From Streptomyces sp. NBC_00083 (GTDB taxonomy: Bacteria > Actinomycetota > Actinomycetes > Streptomycetales > Streptomycetaceae), in the NCBI RefSeq assembly GCF_026343295.1, contig NZ_JAPELY010000001.1, positions 2,232,001 to 2,296,000 of the forward strand: a stretch of 64,000 bases of DNA, in the 5' to 3' direction. Below are positions 11,569 through 21,839 of the stretch, in pieces (positions within the stretch are counted from its first letter, which is position 1; every line of letters starts with the position of its first letter). The notes under the pieces are model-generated. The model ran no database searches. It worked only from the letters and a program-made list of their open reading frames with translations, and was not told where the DNA came from. The position numbers and the translations under genes were made by a program.

Positions 11569-13716
11569 GTGAGCAGCGAGGACGAACGGCAGGGCGGGGA
11601 CGCCGAGGGTGCGGGGCCGGAGCAGCTTGCGCTCATTCGGGAGACGGTGCGCAAGGCCAAGGTGCCCAAGGCCAAGCCGCGGACCTGGCGGGGGGCCGCG
11701 CTCGCCAAGGAGCTGCCGGTCGCCCGGGTCGTGGTGAACAAGGGGGTGCTGCACCTCGATCAGTTCTTCGACTACGCCGTGCCCGAGGAGCTCGACGCCG
11801 ACGCGCAGCCCGGCGTGCGGGTCCGGGTGCGCTTCGGGGCCGGGTCGCGCAACGTGCGGGGCGGGCGGCGCGAGGGCGGCGGGCTGATCGACGGGTTCCT
11901 CGTCGAGCGGCGTGCCGATTCGGACTACACGGGTCCGCTCGCCGCGCTGGCCAGTGTCGTATCGCCGGAGCGGGTGCTCAGCGCGGACACCCTGGCGCTC
12001 GCCAGGGCGGTCGCCGACCGGTACGCGGGCAGCCTCGCGGACGTGCTCCAGCTCGCGGTCCCGCCGAGGAACGCCCGCGCCGAGGCCAAGCCGTCGCCCG
12101 AACCGTCCCCGCCGCCCGCCCGGCCTGAGCCCGGGACCTGGGAGAGGTATGCCCAGGGGCCCGCGTTCATCGGGGCGTTGGGGAGCGGGGCGGCGCCCCG
12201 GGCGGTATGGACCGCGCTGCCCGGCCCCCACTGGGCGCACGAGATCGCGCGCGCCGTCGCAGCGACCCTCGCCTCGGGCCGGGGCGCCCTCGTCGTCGTG
12301 CCGGACGGGCGCAGTGCCGGCCGGGTCGACGCGGCGCTGACCGAGCTGCTCGGCGAGGGCCGGCACGCGCTGCTCACCGCCGACTCCGGCCCCGAGCGGC
12401 GCTACCGGCAGTGGCTCGCGGTGCGCCGCGGCGCGGTGCGGGCCGTGGTCGGCACCCGCGCCGCGATGTTCGCCCCCGTCGACAACCTGGGGCTCGTCGT
12501 GGTGTGGGAGGACGGCGACTCCAGCCACAGCGACGACAACGCCCCGTTCCCGCACGTGCGCGAGGTGCTCGAACTGCGCGCCACGCACGACAAGTGCGCC
12601 TTCCTGCTGGGCAGCACGAGCTGCACCGTCGAGGCCGCCCAGCTGGTGCAGAGCGGATGGGCCGCGCCGCTCGTCGCCGACCGTACGGTGGCCCGCGCGG
12701 CGGCGCCCCTGGTGCGCACCGTCGGCGACGGCGAACTCGCGCGCGACGAGGCGGCCCGCGCGGCCCGCCTGCCGAGCCTCGCCTGGCAGGCCGTCCGGGA
12801 GGGCCTGAAGCACGGCCCGGTTCTCGTCCAGGTGCCCCGGCGGGGATACGCGCCGCGGCTCGCCTGCGCGCGCTGCCGGGCACCCGCCCGGTGCGGCCGG
12901 TGCGCGGGCCCCCTGGAAGCGCCGGACGAGCACGCCCTGCGCTGCGCCTGGTGCGGCACGACCGAGGCCGACTGGCACTGCACCGAGTGCGGCGCCCACC
13001 GGCTGCGGGCCCAGATCGTCGGCGCCCGGCGCACCGCGGAGGAGCTCGGCCGCGCCTTCCCCGCGGTGCCGGTCCGCACCTCGGGGCGCGATCACGTCCT
13101 GGACAGCGTGCCCGCCCAGCCCGCCCTCGTGGTCTCGACGCCGGGCGCCGAGCCCGTCGCCGAGGGCGGTTACGCGGCGGCGCTGCTGCTCGACGGCTGG
13201 GCGATGCTCGGCCGGCCCGACCTGAGGGCGGGCGAGGAGGCGCTGCGGCGCTGGATCACGGCGGCCTCCCTGGTGCGGGGGCAGGACGAGGGCGGCACCG
13301 TGGTCGTGGTCGCCGAGCCCACCCTGCGCCCGGTGCAGGCGCTGGTCCGCTGGGACCCGGTCGGCCACGCCCTGCGCGAGCTGGCCGAGCGCGCCGAGCT
13401 CGGCTTCCCGCCGGTCTCGCGGATGGCCGAGGCCATCGGGCGCCCCGAAGCCGTGGAGGCCTTCCTGAAGGCGGCCCGACTCCCGCCCGAAGCACAGGTG
13501 TTGGGGCCCGTCCCGCTGCCGGTCAGCGATCCCGGCCGACCGCGCAGGCCCGGCGACGCGCCGGTGGGGGAGCAGTGGGAGCGGGCCCTGGTGCGGGTGC
13601 CGCCCGGCAGCGGCGCCGCGCTGGCCGCCGCCCTCAAGGCGGCCCAGGCCGCGCGCCTGGCCCGCGGCGGCGGAGACCCGGTGCGCCTCAGGATCGACCC
13701 GCCGGACATCGGCTGA
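11569..13716 (+). CDS. priA: PriA-like primosomal protein N', helicase motifs degenerate
   Basis: Replication-restart protein family. GTG at 11569 (715 residues) follows GGTAGGA by 8 bases. The N-terminal 3'-DNA-binding domain is intact (VVVNKGVLHLDQFFDYAVPEE), and all eight zinc cysteines are kept as four CxxC pairs near residues 420-475. The ATPase core is degraded: where E. coli PriA has GVTGSGKT there is PGPHWAHE (~217-223), and the DEEH box reads WEDGD (~313-317). It should bind forked DNA and partners but is unlikely to hydrolyse ATP or unwind. This is known for actinobacterial PriA. It is convergent with the next gene. Confidence 0.93.
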   Translation: MSSEDERQGGDAEGAGPEQLALIRETVRKAKVPKAKPRTWRGAALAKELPVARVVVNKGVLHLDQFFDYAVPEELDADAQPGVRVRVRFGAGSRNVRGGRREGGGLIDGFLVERRADSDYTGPLAALASVVSPERVLSADTLALARAVADRYAGSLADVLQLAVPPRNARAEAKPSPEPSPPPARPEPGTWERYAQGPAFIGALGSGAAPRAVWTALPGPHWAHEIARAVAATLASGRGALVVVPDGRSAGRVDAALTELLGEGRHALLTADSGPERRYRQWLAVRRGAVRAVVGTRAAMFAPVDNLGLVVVWEDGDSSHSDDNAPFPHVREVLELRATHDKCAFLLGSTSCTVEAAQLVQSGWAAPLVADRTVARAAAPLVRTVGDGELARDEAARAARLPSLAWQAVREGLKHGPVLVQVPRRGYAPRLACARCRAPARCGRCAGPLEAPDEHALRCAWCGTTEADWHCTECGAHRLRAQIVGARRTAEELGRAFPAVPVRTSGRDHVLDSVPAQPALVVSTPGAEPVAEGGYAAALLLDGWAMLGRPDLRAGEEALRRWITAASLVRGQDEGGTVVVVAEPTLRPVQALVRWDPVGHALRELAERAELGFPPVSRMAEAIGRPEAVEAFLKAARLPPEAQVLGPVPLPVSDPGRPRRPGDAPVGEQWERALVRVPPGSGAALAAALKAAQAARLARGGGDPVRLRIDPPDIG

Positions 13717-13804
13717 GCGGCCAGGCCCAGGCCCGGTCGGGTTCGGTCAGGCAGGGCCCGGTCGGGCCGAGGGGCCGTGCCTCGGCGGGCCGCCGCACAC
13801 GGCT

Positions 13805-13836
13805 GTGCCCTCGCGGATGTACGGACGCGAGGGCAC
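13805..13836. terminator. Terminator between priA and the convergent HTH gene
   Basis: An 11-bp perfect stem GTGCCCTCGCG/CGCGAGGGCAC with a 10-base loop, placed between two facing stop codons so it can serve both strands. Confidence 0.75.
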
Positions 13837-13854
13837 GAAGGGGCGGGAGGCGGG

Positions 13855-14787
<933 letters not shown>

Positions 14788-15732
14788 GTGAAGCTCGTCT
14801 TCGCAGGCACCCCCGAGGTCGCCGTTCCCGCCCTTGACGCCCTGATCGCCTCCGGTCGGCACGAGGTCGCCGCGGTCGTCACCCGGCCCGACGCACCCGC
14901 CGGACGCGGCCGGCGCCTCGTGGCGAGCCCCGTCGCCGAGCGCGCGGAGGAGGCCGGCATCGAGGTGCTCAAGCCCGCGAAGCCACGGGACGAGCAGTTC
15001 CTGGCCCGGCTGCGCGAGATCGCCCCGGACTGCTGCCCGGTCGTCGCCTACGGGGCGCTGCTGCCCAAGGCGGCCCTCGACATCCCGGCGCGCGGCTGGG
15101 TCAACCTGCACTTCTCGCTGCTGCCCGCCTGGCGGGGGGCAGCGCCCGTGCAGCACGCCGTGATGGCGGGCGACGAGATCACCGGCGCCGCCACCTTCCT
15201 CATCGAGGAGGGGCTCGACTCGGGCCCGGTGTACGGCACGGTCACCGAGGAGGTCCGGCCCACGGACACCAGCGGCGACCTGCTCACGCGTCTCGCGTTC
15301 GCCGGGGCGGGGCTGCTCGCCGCCACCATGGACGGCATCGAGGACGGCACGCTGAAGGCGGTCCCGCAGCCCGCCGACGGGATCTCGCTCGCCCCGAAGA
15401 TCACCGTCGAGATGGCGGGCATCGACTGGTCGGCGCCCGCGCTGCGCGTCGACCGCGTGGTGCGCGGCTGCACCCCCGCGCCCGGCGCGTGGACCGTGTT
15501 CCGCGGCGAGCGCCTCAAGCTCATCCAGGCGGCCCTGGTCACCGACCGCACCGACCTCGCGCCGGGCGAGCTCTCCGTCGCCAAGAACAACGTGTACGTG
15601 GGCACCGGCTCGCACGCCGTGGAGCTCCTCTGGGTCCAGCCGCAGGGCAAGAAGCCGATGCGCGGCGCCGACTGGGCCCGCGGGGTGCGCATCGCCCCGG
15701 GTGAGCGCGTGGGGGCGGCGGACGTACGCTGA
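14788..15732 (+). CDS. fmt: Methionyl-tRNA formyltransferase
   Basis: Formylates initiator Met-tRNA using 10-formyl-tetrahydrofolate. 314 residues, GTG start with GAGGTAA upstream. The N-terminal Rossmann-like domain carries [10 protein letters not shown] and the active-site region [19 protein letters not shown] near residues 108-125. The C-terminal tRNA-binding OB-like domain follows. rsmB starts 38 bases downstream, the common fmt-rsmB pair. Confidence 0.97.
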   Translation: MKLVFAGTPEVAVPALDALIASGRHEVAAVVTRPDAPAGRGRRLVASPVAERAEEAGIEVLKPAKPRDEQFLARLREIAPDCCPVVAYGALLPKAALDIPARGWVNLHFSLLPAWRGAAPVQHAVMAGDEITGAATFLIEEGLDSGPVYGTVTEEVRPTDTSGDLLTRLAFAGAGLLAATMDGIEDGTLKAVPQPADGISLAPKITVEMAGIDWSAPALRVDRVVRGCTPAPGAWTVFRGERLKLIQAALVTDRTDLAPGELSVAKNNVYVGTGSHAVELLWVQPQGKKPMRGADWARGVRIAPGERVGAADVR

Positions 15733-15770
15733 GAGGGTTCGCCCCATCTGATCAGCGGAGCACCTTTCAC

Positions 15771-17228
15771 GTGAACGATTCGCCACGTCGCAGCCCGAAC
15801 CCCAACGGGGGCAAGACCGGCAAGCCGTACCGCCGTCCCAAGAAGGACCCGGTCCGCATCCTCGCCTTCGAGGCGCTGCGGGCCGTCGACGAGCGCGACG
15901 CCTACGCCAACCTCGTGCTGCCCCCGCTGCTCCGCAAGGCGCGCGAGGGCGGCACCTTCGACACCCGGGACGCGGCGCTCGCCACCGAGCTGGTCTACGG
16001 CACGCTGCGCCGCCAGGGCACGTACGACGCGGTCATCGCGGCCTGCATCGACCGGCCGCTGCGCGAGGTCGACCCGCCGGTGCTCGATGTGCTCGCGCTC
16101 GGCGCGCACCAGCTGCTCGGCACCCGCATCCCCACGCACGCCGCGGTCTCGGCGAGCGTGGAGCTGGCGCGTGTGGTGCTCGGCGACGGGCGGGCCAAGT
16201 TCGTCAACGCCGTGCTGCGCAAGATCTCCGCGAACGACCTCGACGGCTGGCTGGAGAAGGTCGCGCCCTCCTACGAGGACGACGCGGAGGACCATCTGGC
16301 GGTCGTCCACTCCCACCCGCGCTGGATCGTCTCCGCGCTGTGGGACGCCCTCGGCGGCGGCCGGGCCGGCATCGAGGACCTCCTGGAGGCCGACAACGAG
16401 CGCCCCGAGGTGACCCTGGTCGCCCGTCCGGGACGATCCACCACCGAGGAACTCCTCGACGCGGTCGGCGAGGACGCCGCGCTGCCCGGCCGCTGGTCGC
16501 CGTATGCCGTGCGGATGGCCGAGGGCGGCGAGCCCGGCGCGCTGGACGCCGTGCGCGAGGGCCGGGCCGGTGTCCAGGACGAGGGCAGCCAGCTGGTGGC
16601 GGCCGCCCTCGCCAACGCCCCCGTCGAGGGCCGCGACGAGCTGTGGCTCGACGGCTGCGCCGGCCCCGGCGGCAAGGCCGCCCTGCTCGCGGCGCTCGCC
16701 GCGGGGCGCGGCGCGGCCCTGCTCGCCTCCGAGAAGCAGCCGCACCGGGCCCGCCTGGTCGAGCGCGCGCTCGCCGGCAACCCGGGCCCCTACCAGGTCG
16801 TGGCCGCCGACGGCACCCGCCCGCCGTGGCTGCCGGGCTCCTTCGACCGCGTCCTGATGGACGTGCCCTGCTCCGGGCTCGGCGCCCTGCGCCGTCGCCC
16901 CGAGGCCCGCTGGCGCCGTCGCCCCGAGGACCTGGAGGGCTTCGCGCCGCTCCAGCGCGGGCTGCTGCGCGAGGCGCTCTCCGCGGTCCGCGTCGGCGGC
17001 GTCGTCGGCTACGCCACCTGCTCGCCGCACCTCGCCGAGACCCGGATCGTCGTCGACGACGTCCTCAAGGGCCGCGGCGGCGCCGAGCCCATCGAGGCCG
17101 AGTGGATCGACGTACGCCCCCTGATGCCCGGCGTCGCCGGCCTCGGCGACGGCCCCGACGTGCAGCTGTGGCCGCATCTGCACGGCACCGACGCGATGTA
17201 TCTGGCGCTCCTGAGGCGCAGCGCCTGA
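15771..17228 (+). CDS. rsmB: 16S rRNA m5C967 methyltransferase (RsmB/Sun family)
   Basis: SAM-dependent rRNA methyltransferase. 485 residues with a GTG start. An N-terminal NusB-like RNA-binding domain (VRILAFEALRAVDERDAYANLVLPPLLRK) precedes the Rossmann methyltransferase. The SAM motif is LDGCAGPGGKAALLA near residue 300. DVPCSGLGALRRRPEARW carries the motif IV cysteine and GYATCSPH the catalytic motif VI cysteine. A Lys/Arg/Pro-rich N-terminal extension of about 25 residues is typical of high-GC actinobacteria. Confidence 0.94.
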   Translation: MNDSPRRSPNPNGGKTGKPYRRPKKDPVRILAFEALRAVDERDAYANLVLPPLLRKAREGGTFDTRDAALATELVYGTLRRQGTYDAVIAACIDRPLREVDPPVLDVLALGAHQLLGTRIPTHAAVSASVELARVVLGDGRAKFVNAVLRKISANDLDGWLEKVAPSYEDDAEDHLAVVHSHPRWIVSALWDALGGGRAGIEDLLEADNERPEVTLVARPGRSTTEELLDAVGEDAALPGRWSPYAVRMAEGGEPGALDAVREGRAGVQDEGSQLVAAALANAPVEGRDELWLDGCAGPGGKAALLAALAAGRGAALLASEKQPHRARLVERALAGNPGPYQVVAADGTRPPWLPGSFDRVLMDVPCSGLGALRRRPEARWRRRPEDLEGFAPLQRGLLREALSAVRVGGVVGYATCSPHLAETRIVVDDVLKGRGGAEPIEAEWIDVRPLMPGVAGLGDGPDVQLWPHLHGTDAMYLALLRRSA

Positions 17229-17532
17229 CGCGGGCGCCGGCGCCCCGGTGACCCGGGGCGCCACCGCCCGCCGAACGCTGCGCGTCGCCTCCCGTGCACA
17301 CACGGCGACGGAGGCGAACTGCCCGTCCCCGTACGGCAGTTGAGCGCATCACGGTTTGGCCGCCGCCGGGCCGGGGCCGCGCCGCAGGGGCTGCGGTGGC
17401 CGGCCGCGCGGGCGGAGGATCATGCGCCGGGGCGCGGCGGGAACGGCAGGATCGCCTGCCCGGCGCGGATCCGTACCGCCTTCGTCCGGCACCGTGGCAG
17501 GCAAGTCGCCCGGGGCATGGCAGGCTTGGGGC
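17229..17532. other. rsmB-rpe intergenic region
   Basis: Apart from the terminator at its left end I see nothing definite. The rpe reading frame stays open back to 17356, but its Arg/Gly/Pro-rich translation is unlike the enzyme, so I leave this stretch non-coding. Confidence 0.5.
17239..17262 (+). terminator. Terminator after rsmB
   Basis: A 10-bp stem GGCGCCCCGG/CCGGGGCGCC with a TGAC tetraloop, 10 bases after the rsmB stop. Confidence 0.75.
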
Positions 17533-18216
17533 ATGGCTCAGATCAACCCCAGCATCCTCTCCGCGGACTTCGCCCGGCTGGCCGACGAGGCCCAGGCCGT
17601 CAGGGGCGCCGACTGGCTCCATGTCGATGTGATGGACAACCACTTCGTGCCCAACCTCACGCTCGGCGTGCCGATCGTGGAATCCCTGAGCAAGGCGACG
17701 GACACGCCGCTCGACTGCCATCTGATGATCGAGGACCCGGACCGCTGGGCCCCGCAGTACGTGGAGGCCGGGGCCGGCTCGGTCACCTTCCACGCGGAGG
17801 CCGCCGCCGCTCCCGTGCGCCTCGCCCGCGAGATCCGCGCCAAGGGCGCCCGCGCCTCGATGGCGCTGAAGCCGGCCACCCCGATCGAGCCGTACGAGGA
17901 CCTGCTCCCCGAGCTCGACATGCTGTTGATCATGACGGTCGAGCCCGGCTTCGGCGGCCAGTCCTTCCTCGACATCATGCTGCCGAAGATCCGCCGGACC
18001 CGTGAGCTGATCGCCAAACACGGACTTGAACTCTGGCTCCAGGTCGACGGAGGCGTTTCGGCCGCCACGATCGAGCGCTGCGCCGAGGCCGGAGCCGATG
18101 TCTTCGTCGCCGGATCCGCCGTCTACGGAGCCGACGATCCGGCCGAAGCCGTGCGGGGCCTGCGTTCCCTGGCTGAACGGGCGACGGCGGGCGCACCCTG
18201 GGCATGCGCACACTGA
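17533..18216 (+). CDS. rpe: Ribulose-phosphate 3-epimerase
   Basis: Interconverts ribulose-5-P and xylulose-5-P in the pentose phosphate pathway. The ATG at 17533 gives 227 residues, starting [15 protein letters not shown] as the family does. TIM-barrel signatures are present: [17 protein letters not shown] (metal ligands) and [14 protein letters not shown]. The phosphate-binding VDGGV and the end-of-barrel FVAGSAVYG segments follow. No strong ribosome binding site is visible. A sugar-responsive regulator gene follows. Confidence 0.96.
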   Translation: MAQINPSILSADFARLADEAQAVRGADWLHVDVMDNHFVPNLTLGVPIVESLSKATDTPLDCHLMIEDPDRWAPQYVEAGAGSVTFHAEAAAAPVRLAREIRAKGARASMALKPATPIEPYEDLLPELDMLLIMTVEPGFGGQSFLDIMLPKIRRTRELIAKHGLELWLQVDGGVSAATIERCAEAGADVFVAGSAVYGADDPAEAVRGLRSLAERATAGAPWACAH

Positions 18217-18333
18217 GCCGCCACTGAATGAACGGAACCCTTCGGGGCTGATCAAGGACCGCTGTATCTGACAGGATGAACAGCGAGTCCGGTGCGTGAA
18301 CAGCAGTTTGTGAACAGCAGTGAGGAGATCGCG

Positions 18334-19359
18334 GTGTCTGCAATGTCGGCGGGTCGGTCAGCCCTGCGGATGGGACCCGCGGAGCTGGTGCAGGCGGCGG
18401 CCATGGCCCGCCGCTTCTACCTGGAGGGGAAGTCCAAGATCCAGATCGCCGAGGAGTTCGGCGTGAGCCGCTTCAAGGTGGCCCGGGTCCTGGAGACCGC
18501 CCTGGAACGTGATCTCGTGCGGATCGAGATCCGTGTCCCCGCCGAGCTGGACGCGGAGCGCTCCGACGCCCTGCGCGCCCGCTACGGGCTGCGGCACGCG
18601 GTCGTCGTGGAGTCCCCCGCGGAGGGCGAGGAGACCTCGCCCGACCCGGAGAACCTCGGCGAGGTCGCCGCCGACCTGCTGGGCGAGCTGGTCAGCGAGG
18701 GCGATGTGCTGGGCCTCGCCTGGGGCCGCTCCACCATCCACATGGCCGCCGCCCTCGACAGACTCCCGCCCTGCACGGTGGTCCAGCTGACCGGGGTCTA
18801 CGACGCGGGCACCGCCGAGCGCGGCTCCGTCGAGGCGGTGCGCCGCGCCGCCCAGGTCTCCGGCGGCGAGGCCCACCCCATCTACGCCCCGATGCTGCTT
18901 CCCGACCCGGCCACCGCGGCCGCGCTGCGCAACCAGACCGGGATCGCCCGCGCCTTCGAGTACTTCGACAAGGTCACCGTCGCCGCGGTGTCCATCGGCT
19001 CCTGGGAGCCCGGCATCTCCACCGTGCACGACATGCTCAGCGACGAGGAGCGGGCCCACTACGCCTCGCTCGGCGTCGCCGCGGAGATGTCCGCGCACCT
19101 CTTCGACGCCGAGGGCCGCCGCGTCGGCCGCGACCTGGGCGAGCGCTGCATCACCGTCGAGGCGGACCGGCTGCGCCGCATCCCGGAGGTCGTCGCGATC
19201 GCCGGGGGCCAGCGCAAGGCCGCCGCCATCGACGCGGTGCTCCGCTCCGGCCTGGTCACCAGCCTCGTCACCGACACCGCCGCGGCCGACTTCCTCCTCA
19301 ACGAGACCGGCCCCAAGCCCCGGCCCGCCCTGAACCGCGCGGACCCGGACGGCGTCTGA
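18334..19359 (+). CDS. SorC/DeoR-like sugar-binding transcriptional regulator
   Basis: 341 residues from the GTG at 18334, chosen because GAGGAG lies 6 bases upstream; the frame opens to 18292. The N-terminal HTH is at residues ~25-60 (ARRFYLEGKSKIQIAEEFGVSRFKVARVLETA). The large C-terminal domain is a SorC-type effector domain related to sugar isomerases, with LGLAWGRSTIHMA typical of the phospho-sugar site. The effector is likely a phosphorylated sugar. A weak possible promoter (TGATCA-17-CAGGAT) ends at 18277. It faces the amidohydrolase gene across a terminator. Confidence 0.9.
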   Translation: MSAMSAGRSALRMGPAELVQAAAMARRFYLEGKSKIQIAEEFGVSRFKVARVLETALERDLVRIEIRVPAELDAERSDALRARYGLRHAVVVESPAEGEETSPDPENLGEVAADLLGELVSEGDVLGLAWGRSTIHMAAALDRLPPCTVVQLTGVYDAGTAERGSVEAVRRAAQVSGGEAHPIYAPMLLPDPATAAALRNQTGIARAFEYFDKVTVAAVSIGSWEPGISTVHDMLSDEERAHYASLGVAAEMSAHLFDAEGRRVGRDLGERCITVEADRLRRIPEVVAIAGGQRKAAAIDAVLRSGLVTSLVTDTAAADFLLNETGPKPRPALNRADPDGV

Positions 19360-19361
19360 GC

Positions 19362-19386
19362 CACCGGGGGCGCCGCGCCCCCGGTG
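19362..19386. terminator. Bidirectional terminator
   Basis: An 11-bp perfect stem CACCGGGGGCG/CGCCCCCGGTG with a CCG loop between the facing stops of the SorC-type regulator and the amidohydrolase. Confidence 0.8.
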
Positions 19387-19396
19387 TGCTCCCGCC

Positions 19397-20485
19397 TCAG
19401 CCGCCGTAGACCCGCTCGGCGTTGCCCGCCGACACCAGGGCCGCCACCCGGTCCGCGTCCGCCGCCGACCACGCCCCGGACCTCGTCCAGCCGTTCAGGA
19501 GCTGGTCGAGCGCCTCCCGGTAGAGCCGGGCCCCCACCACGTACAGCTCCGCGAGGCCGTACGCGTCCGTCGAGAACAGCAGCTTGCCGAACGGGGCCAG
19601 TTCGAGGAACTCGGCGAGCACCGCGGTCGCCCGCGCCCCCGTGTGCCCCAGCGAGAGCCCCACGTCGGCGTACACATGCGGGTAGACGTGCGCCAGATAG
19701 CCGGCGGCCCGGTGGTAGGGGTAGCCGTGCAGCAGGACCAGCCGGCAGCCCGTGGGGCGCACCGCCCGGATGAAATCGGTGAGCAGCAGCGGATCGCACC
19801 GGTGCAGTCTCAGGTCCGGGTCGCCGAAACCGGTGTGGATCTGGAGCGGCAGGCCGGTGTCGGCCGCCGACCACAGCAGGTGCCGCAGCAGCACCGGATC
19901 GGTGATCCGGCCCGCGCCCGCTTCCAGCCATCCCGCGGTCGCCGCGCGCAGCTCCGCCGCGCCCGGTGGCGCCGGGTCGAAGTCGAGGCCGTGACGGTAC
20001 CCGACCACCGACTTGAAGCCCGCCGCCGTGCCCGCGGCGGCGCCGATCGCGTCCCCGAGCGCCGTCAGGAACTTGTCCGGATCTCGTACCCCCATTGCGG
20101 TGCGCTCCGCGAGATGTTCCAGCCGTACGATCTCGCGCGCCGCGGCACCGCCCAGGCGGGCCAGCTCCTCCGGGCCGGTCAGGTCGCCCGGCAGTCCGGT
20201 GTCCACCAGGTAGCTGCCGATGCCGGTGGCGCCGAGGAGGAGCCGGTTGGCCTCCTCGGCGCCCAGCTCGCCGCGGCGGGCCAGATAGCGCTCGGGCGGG
20301 CAGTGCGGATCGAGCCCCAGGAGCGGCGGGCACCAGCGGCGCACGGCGAAGCCCAGCTGGGTGTCGAAGAACGTCGTGCCGGGTGCGGCCGGCGCGTCGG
20401 ACTCGGTCAGGAACGCCTCGAACGCGGCCGCGTCGGGGTCGGAGCGCAGCACACCGTGACAGTGGTGGTCGACGAGCGGCAGCAC
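19397..20485 (-). CDS. Metal-dependent amidohydrolase, FluG N-domain-like
   Basis: 362 residues, amidohydrolase-2/TIM-barrel type. Metal-ligand motifs are visible: VDHHCH at residues 5-10, LQIHTGF in the middle, LLHGYPYHRAAGYLA and FSTDAYG near the C-terminus. The GTG start immediately follows the TGA of the glutamine-synthetase-like gene with no gap, so translation is coupled. Proteins of this type are found fused to a glutamine synthetase domain in fungal FluG. The substrate is unknown; hydrolysis of a gamma-glutamyl or amide compound made or used by its partner is my inference. Confidence 0.88.
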   Translation of the reverse strand: MLPLVDHHCHGVLRSDPDAAAFEAFLTESDAPAAPGTTFFDTQLGFAVRRWCPPLLGLDPHCPPERYLARRGELGAEEANRLLLGATGIGSYLVDTGLPGDLTGPEELARLGGAAAREIVRLEHLAERTAMGVRDPDKFLTALGDAIGAAAGTAAGFKSVVGYRHGLDFDPAPPGAAELRAATAGWLEAGAGRITDPVLLRHLLWSAADTGLPLQIHTGFGDPDLRLHRCDPLLLTDFIRAVRPTGCRLVLLHGYPYHRAAGYLAHVYPHVYADVGLSLGHTGARATAVLAEFLELAPFGKLLFSTDAYGLAELYVVGARLYREALDQLLNGWTRSGAWSAADADRVAALVSAGNAERVYGG

Positions 20486-21835
20486 TCAGTACCTCCCACG
20501 GGTGGCCTCGGCGATCTCCCGCGGCGTCCGGCCGTCGAAGAGCTTCGTCTCGGCCTGGCGCACCGAGACGATCGCTTCGAAGAGCGCGTCGCCGAGCGCC
20601 TCGCGCAGGACCGCCGACTCCGTGAAGTGAGCGAGCGCCTCGGGCAGGGAGGCCGGCAGCCGGCGGGCGCCGGCCGAGGCGACCGGGTCGCCCGCCACCG
20701 GCTCGGGCAGCCGCAGACCCGCGTCGAGGCCCGCGAGCCCGGCCGCGATGACCGCGCCCGTCACGAGGTACGGATTGGCGGCCGGGTCGAACGACTTCAC
20801 CTCGGCGTTCGCGGCGCCCTCCGCGCCGGGCGGCCCCGGTACGAAGCGCAGCGCCGCCTCCCGGTTCTCCGGCCCCCAGCACTGGAAGGCGCCGGCCCAG
20901 CGCGACGGCGCGAGCCGCAGATAGCTCGCGGGGCTCGGCGCCCCGATCGCGAGCAGCGCGGGCAGCGCGTCGAGGATTCCGGCGAGGAAGGCCTCGCTGG
21001 TCGCGGTCATGGCGGACGGGCCGTCGCCGCCCCGGCACAGGTTGCGCCCGTCCCGCCACAGGCTCAGGTGGAGGTGGCCGCCGTTGCCGACGCCCTCGGG
21101 GTCGACGACGGGACCGAACCACGGCGTGAGCCCGTGCCGGAGCGACACCGCGCGGATCGTCTCGCGCACCAGCACCGCGAGATCCGCCGCGCCCACCGGG
21201 TCCGCCGGGACCACCGACACCTCGAACTGGCCGGGGGTGTACTCCGGATGGATCTGGAGCACCTCCACCCCCTGCGCCTCAAGGGCCTCAAGGACGTCGC
21301 CCACGTACTGCGAGCGCTCGACGACCCGCGCCATCCCGTACGCCGGTCCCGCGAGCGGCGGGTCGACCACCCACTCCGTCTCGAAGCCCATCCGCAGCTC
21401 GATGCCGCGCTCGGCGGCCCGCTCGGTCATCCGGCGCGCGAACAGCCGCTGGCAGGCCTCGTACGGCTCGCCCGACTGCTCGAACCGGTCGGCCGGTGCC
21501 CACGCCCAGCCCGGCTGCGCGGCGAGCACGGTGAGCCGGTCCAGGTCGGGGATGAGCCGCAGGTCGCCGTCGGGGCCGCCGATGTGGGCGCTGGTGGTGA
21601 CCGAGTCGTCCACCAGATACACGTCGAACACCGGCGACATGCCCACGCCGTGCGCCGCGACCTGGGCCAGCCGGGTGGTCGGCACCACCTTGACGCGGGT
21701 GAGGCCCGCCACGTCCACCCAGGTCAGCGCGATCGCCCGGACCCCCTCCGCGGTGAGCCTCGCGGCCGCCAACCCGGCCTCCTGGGCCCGCCGTTGTGCC
21801 TGTTCGAGTCGCCCCGTGCCGTCACCGTGCTCCAC
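20486..21835 (-). CDS. Glutamine synthetase family protein (gamma-glutamyl ligase-like)
   Basis: 449 residues with a GTG start 4 bases after the stop of the ligase gene. Glutamine synthetase I signatures are present but diverged: an N-terminal beta-grasp (LTWVDVAGLTRVKVVP), the GGHLHLSLW ammonium/metal loop, RLAPSRWAGAFQCWGPENREAALR, and NPYLVTGAVIAAGLAG. The divergence suggests ligation of glutamate to an amine, as in GlnA3/GlnA4-type or PuuA enzymes, rather than housekeeping GlnA activity. It is coupled to the downstream amidohydrolase. The exact substrate cannot be read from the sequence. Confidence 0.88.
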   Translation of the reverse strand: MEHGDGTGRLEQAQRRAQEAGLAAARLTAEGVRAIALTWVDVAGLTRVKVVPTTRLAQVAAHGVGMSPVFDVYLVDDSVTTSAHIGGPDGDLRLIPDLDRLTVLAAQPGWAWAPADRFEQSGEPYEACQRLFARRMTERAAERGIELRMGFETEWVVDPPLAGPAYGMARVVERSQYVGDVLEALEAQGVEVLQIHPEYTPGQFEVSVVPADPVGAADLAVLVRETIRAVSLRHGLTPWFGPVVDPEGVGNGGHLHLSLWRDGRNLCRGGDGPSAMTATSEAFLAGILDALPALLAIGAPSPASYLRLAPSRWAGAFQCWGPENREAALRFVPGPPGAEGAANAEVKSFDPAANPYLVTGAVIAAGLAGLDAGLRLPEPVAGDPVASAGARRLPASLPEALAHFTESAVLREALGDALFEAIVSVRQAETKLFDGRTPREIAEATRGRY

Positions 21836-21839
21836 CGGT

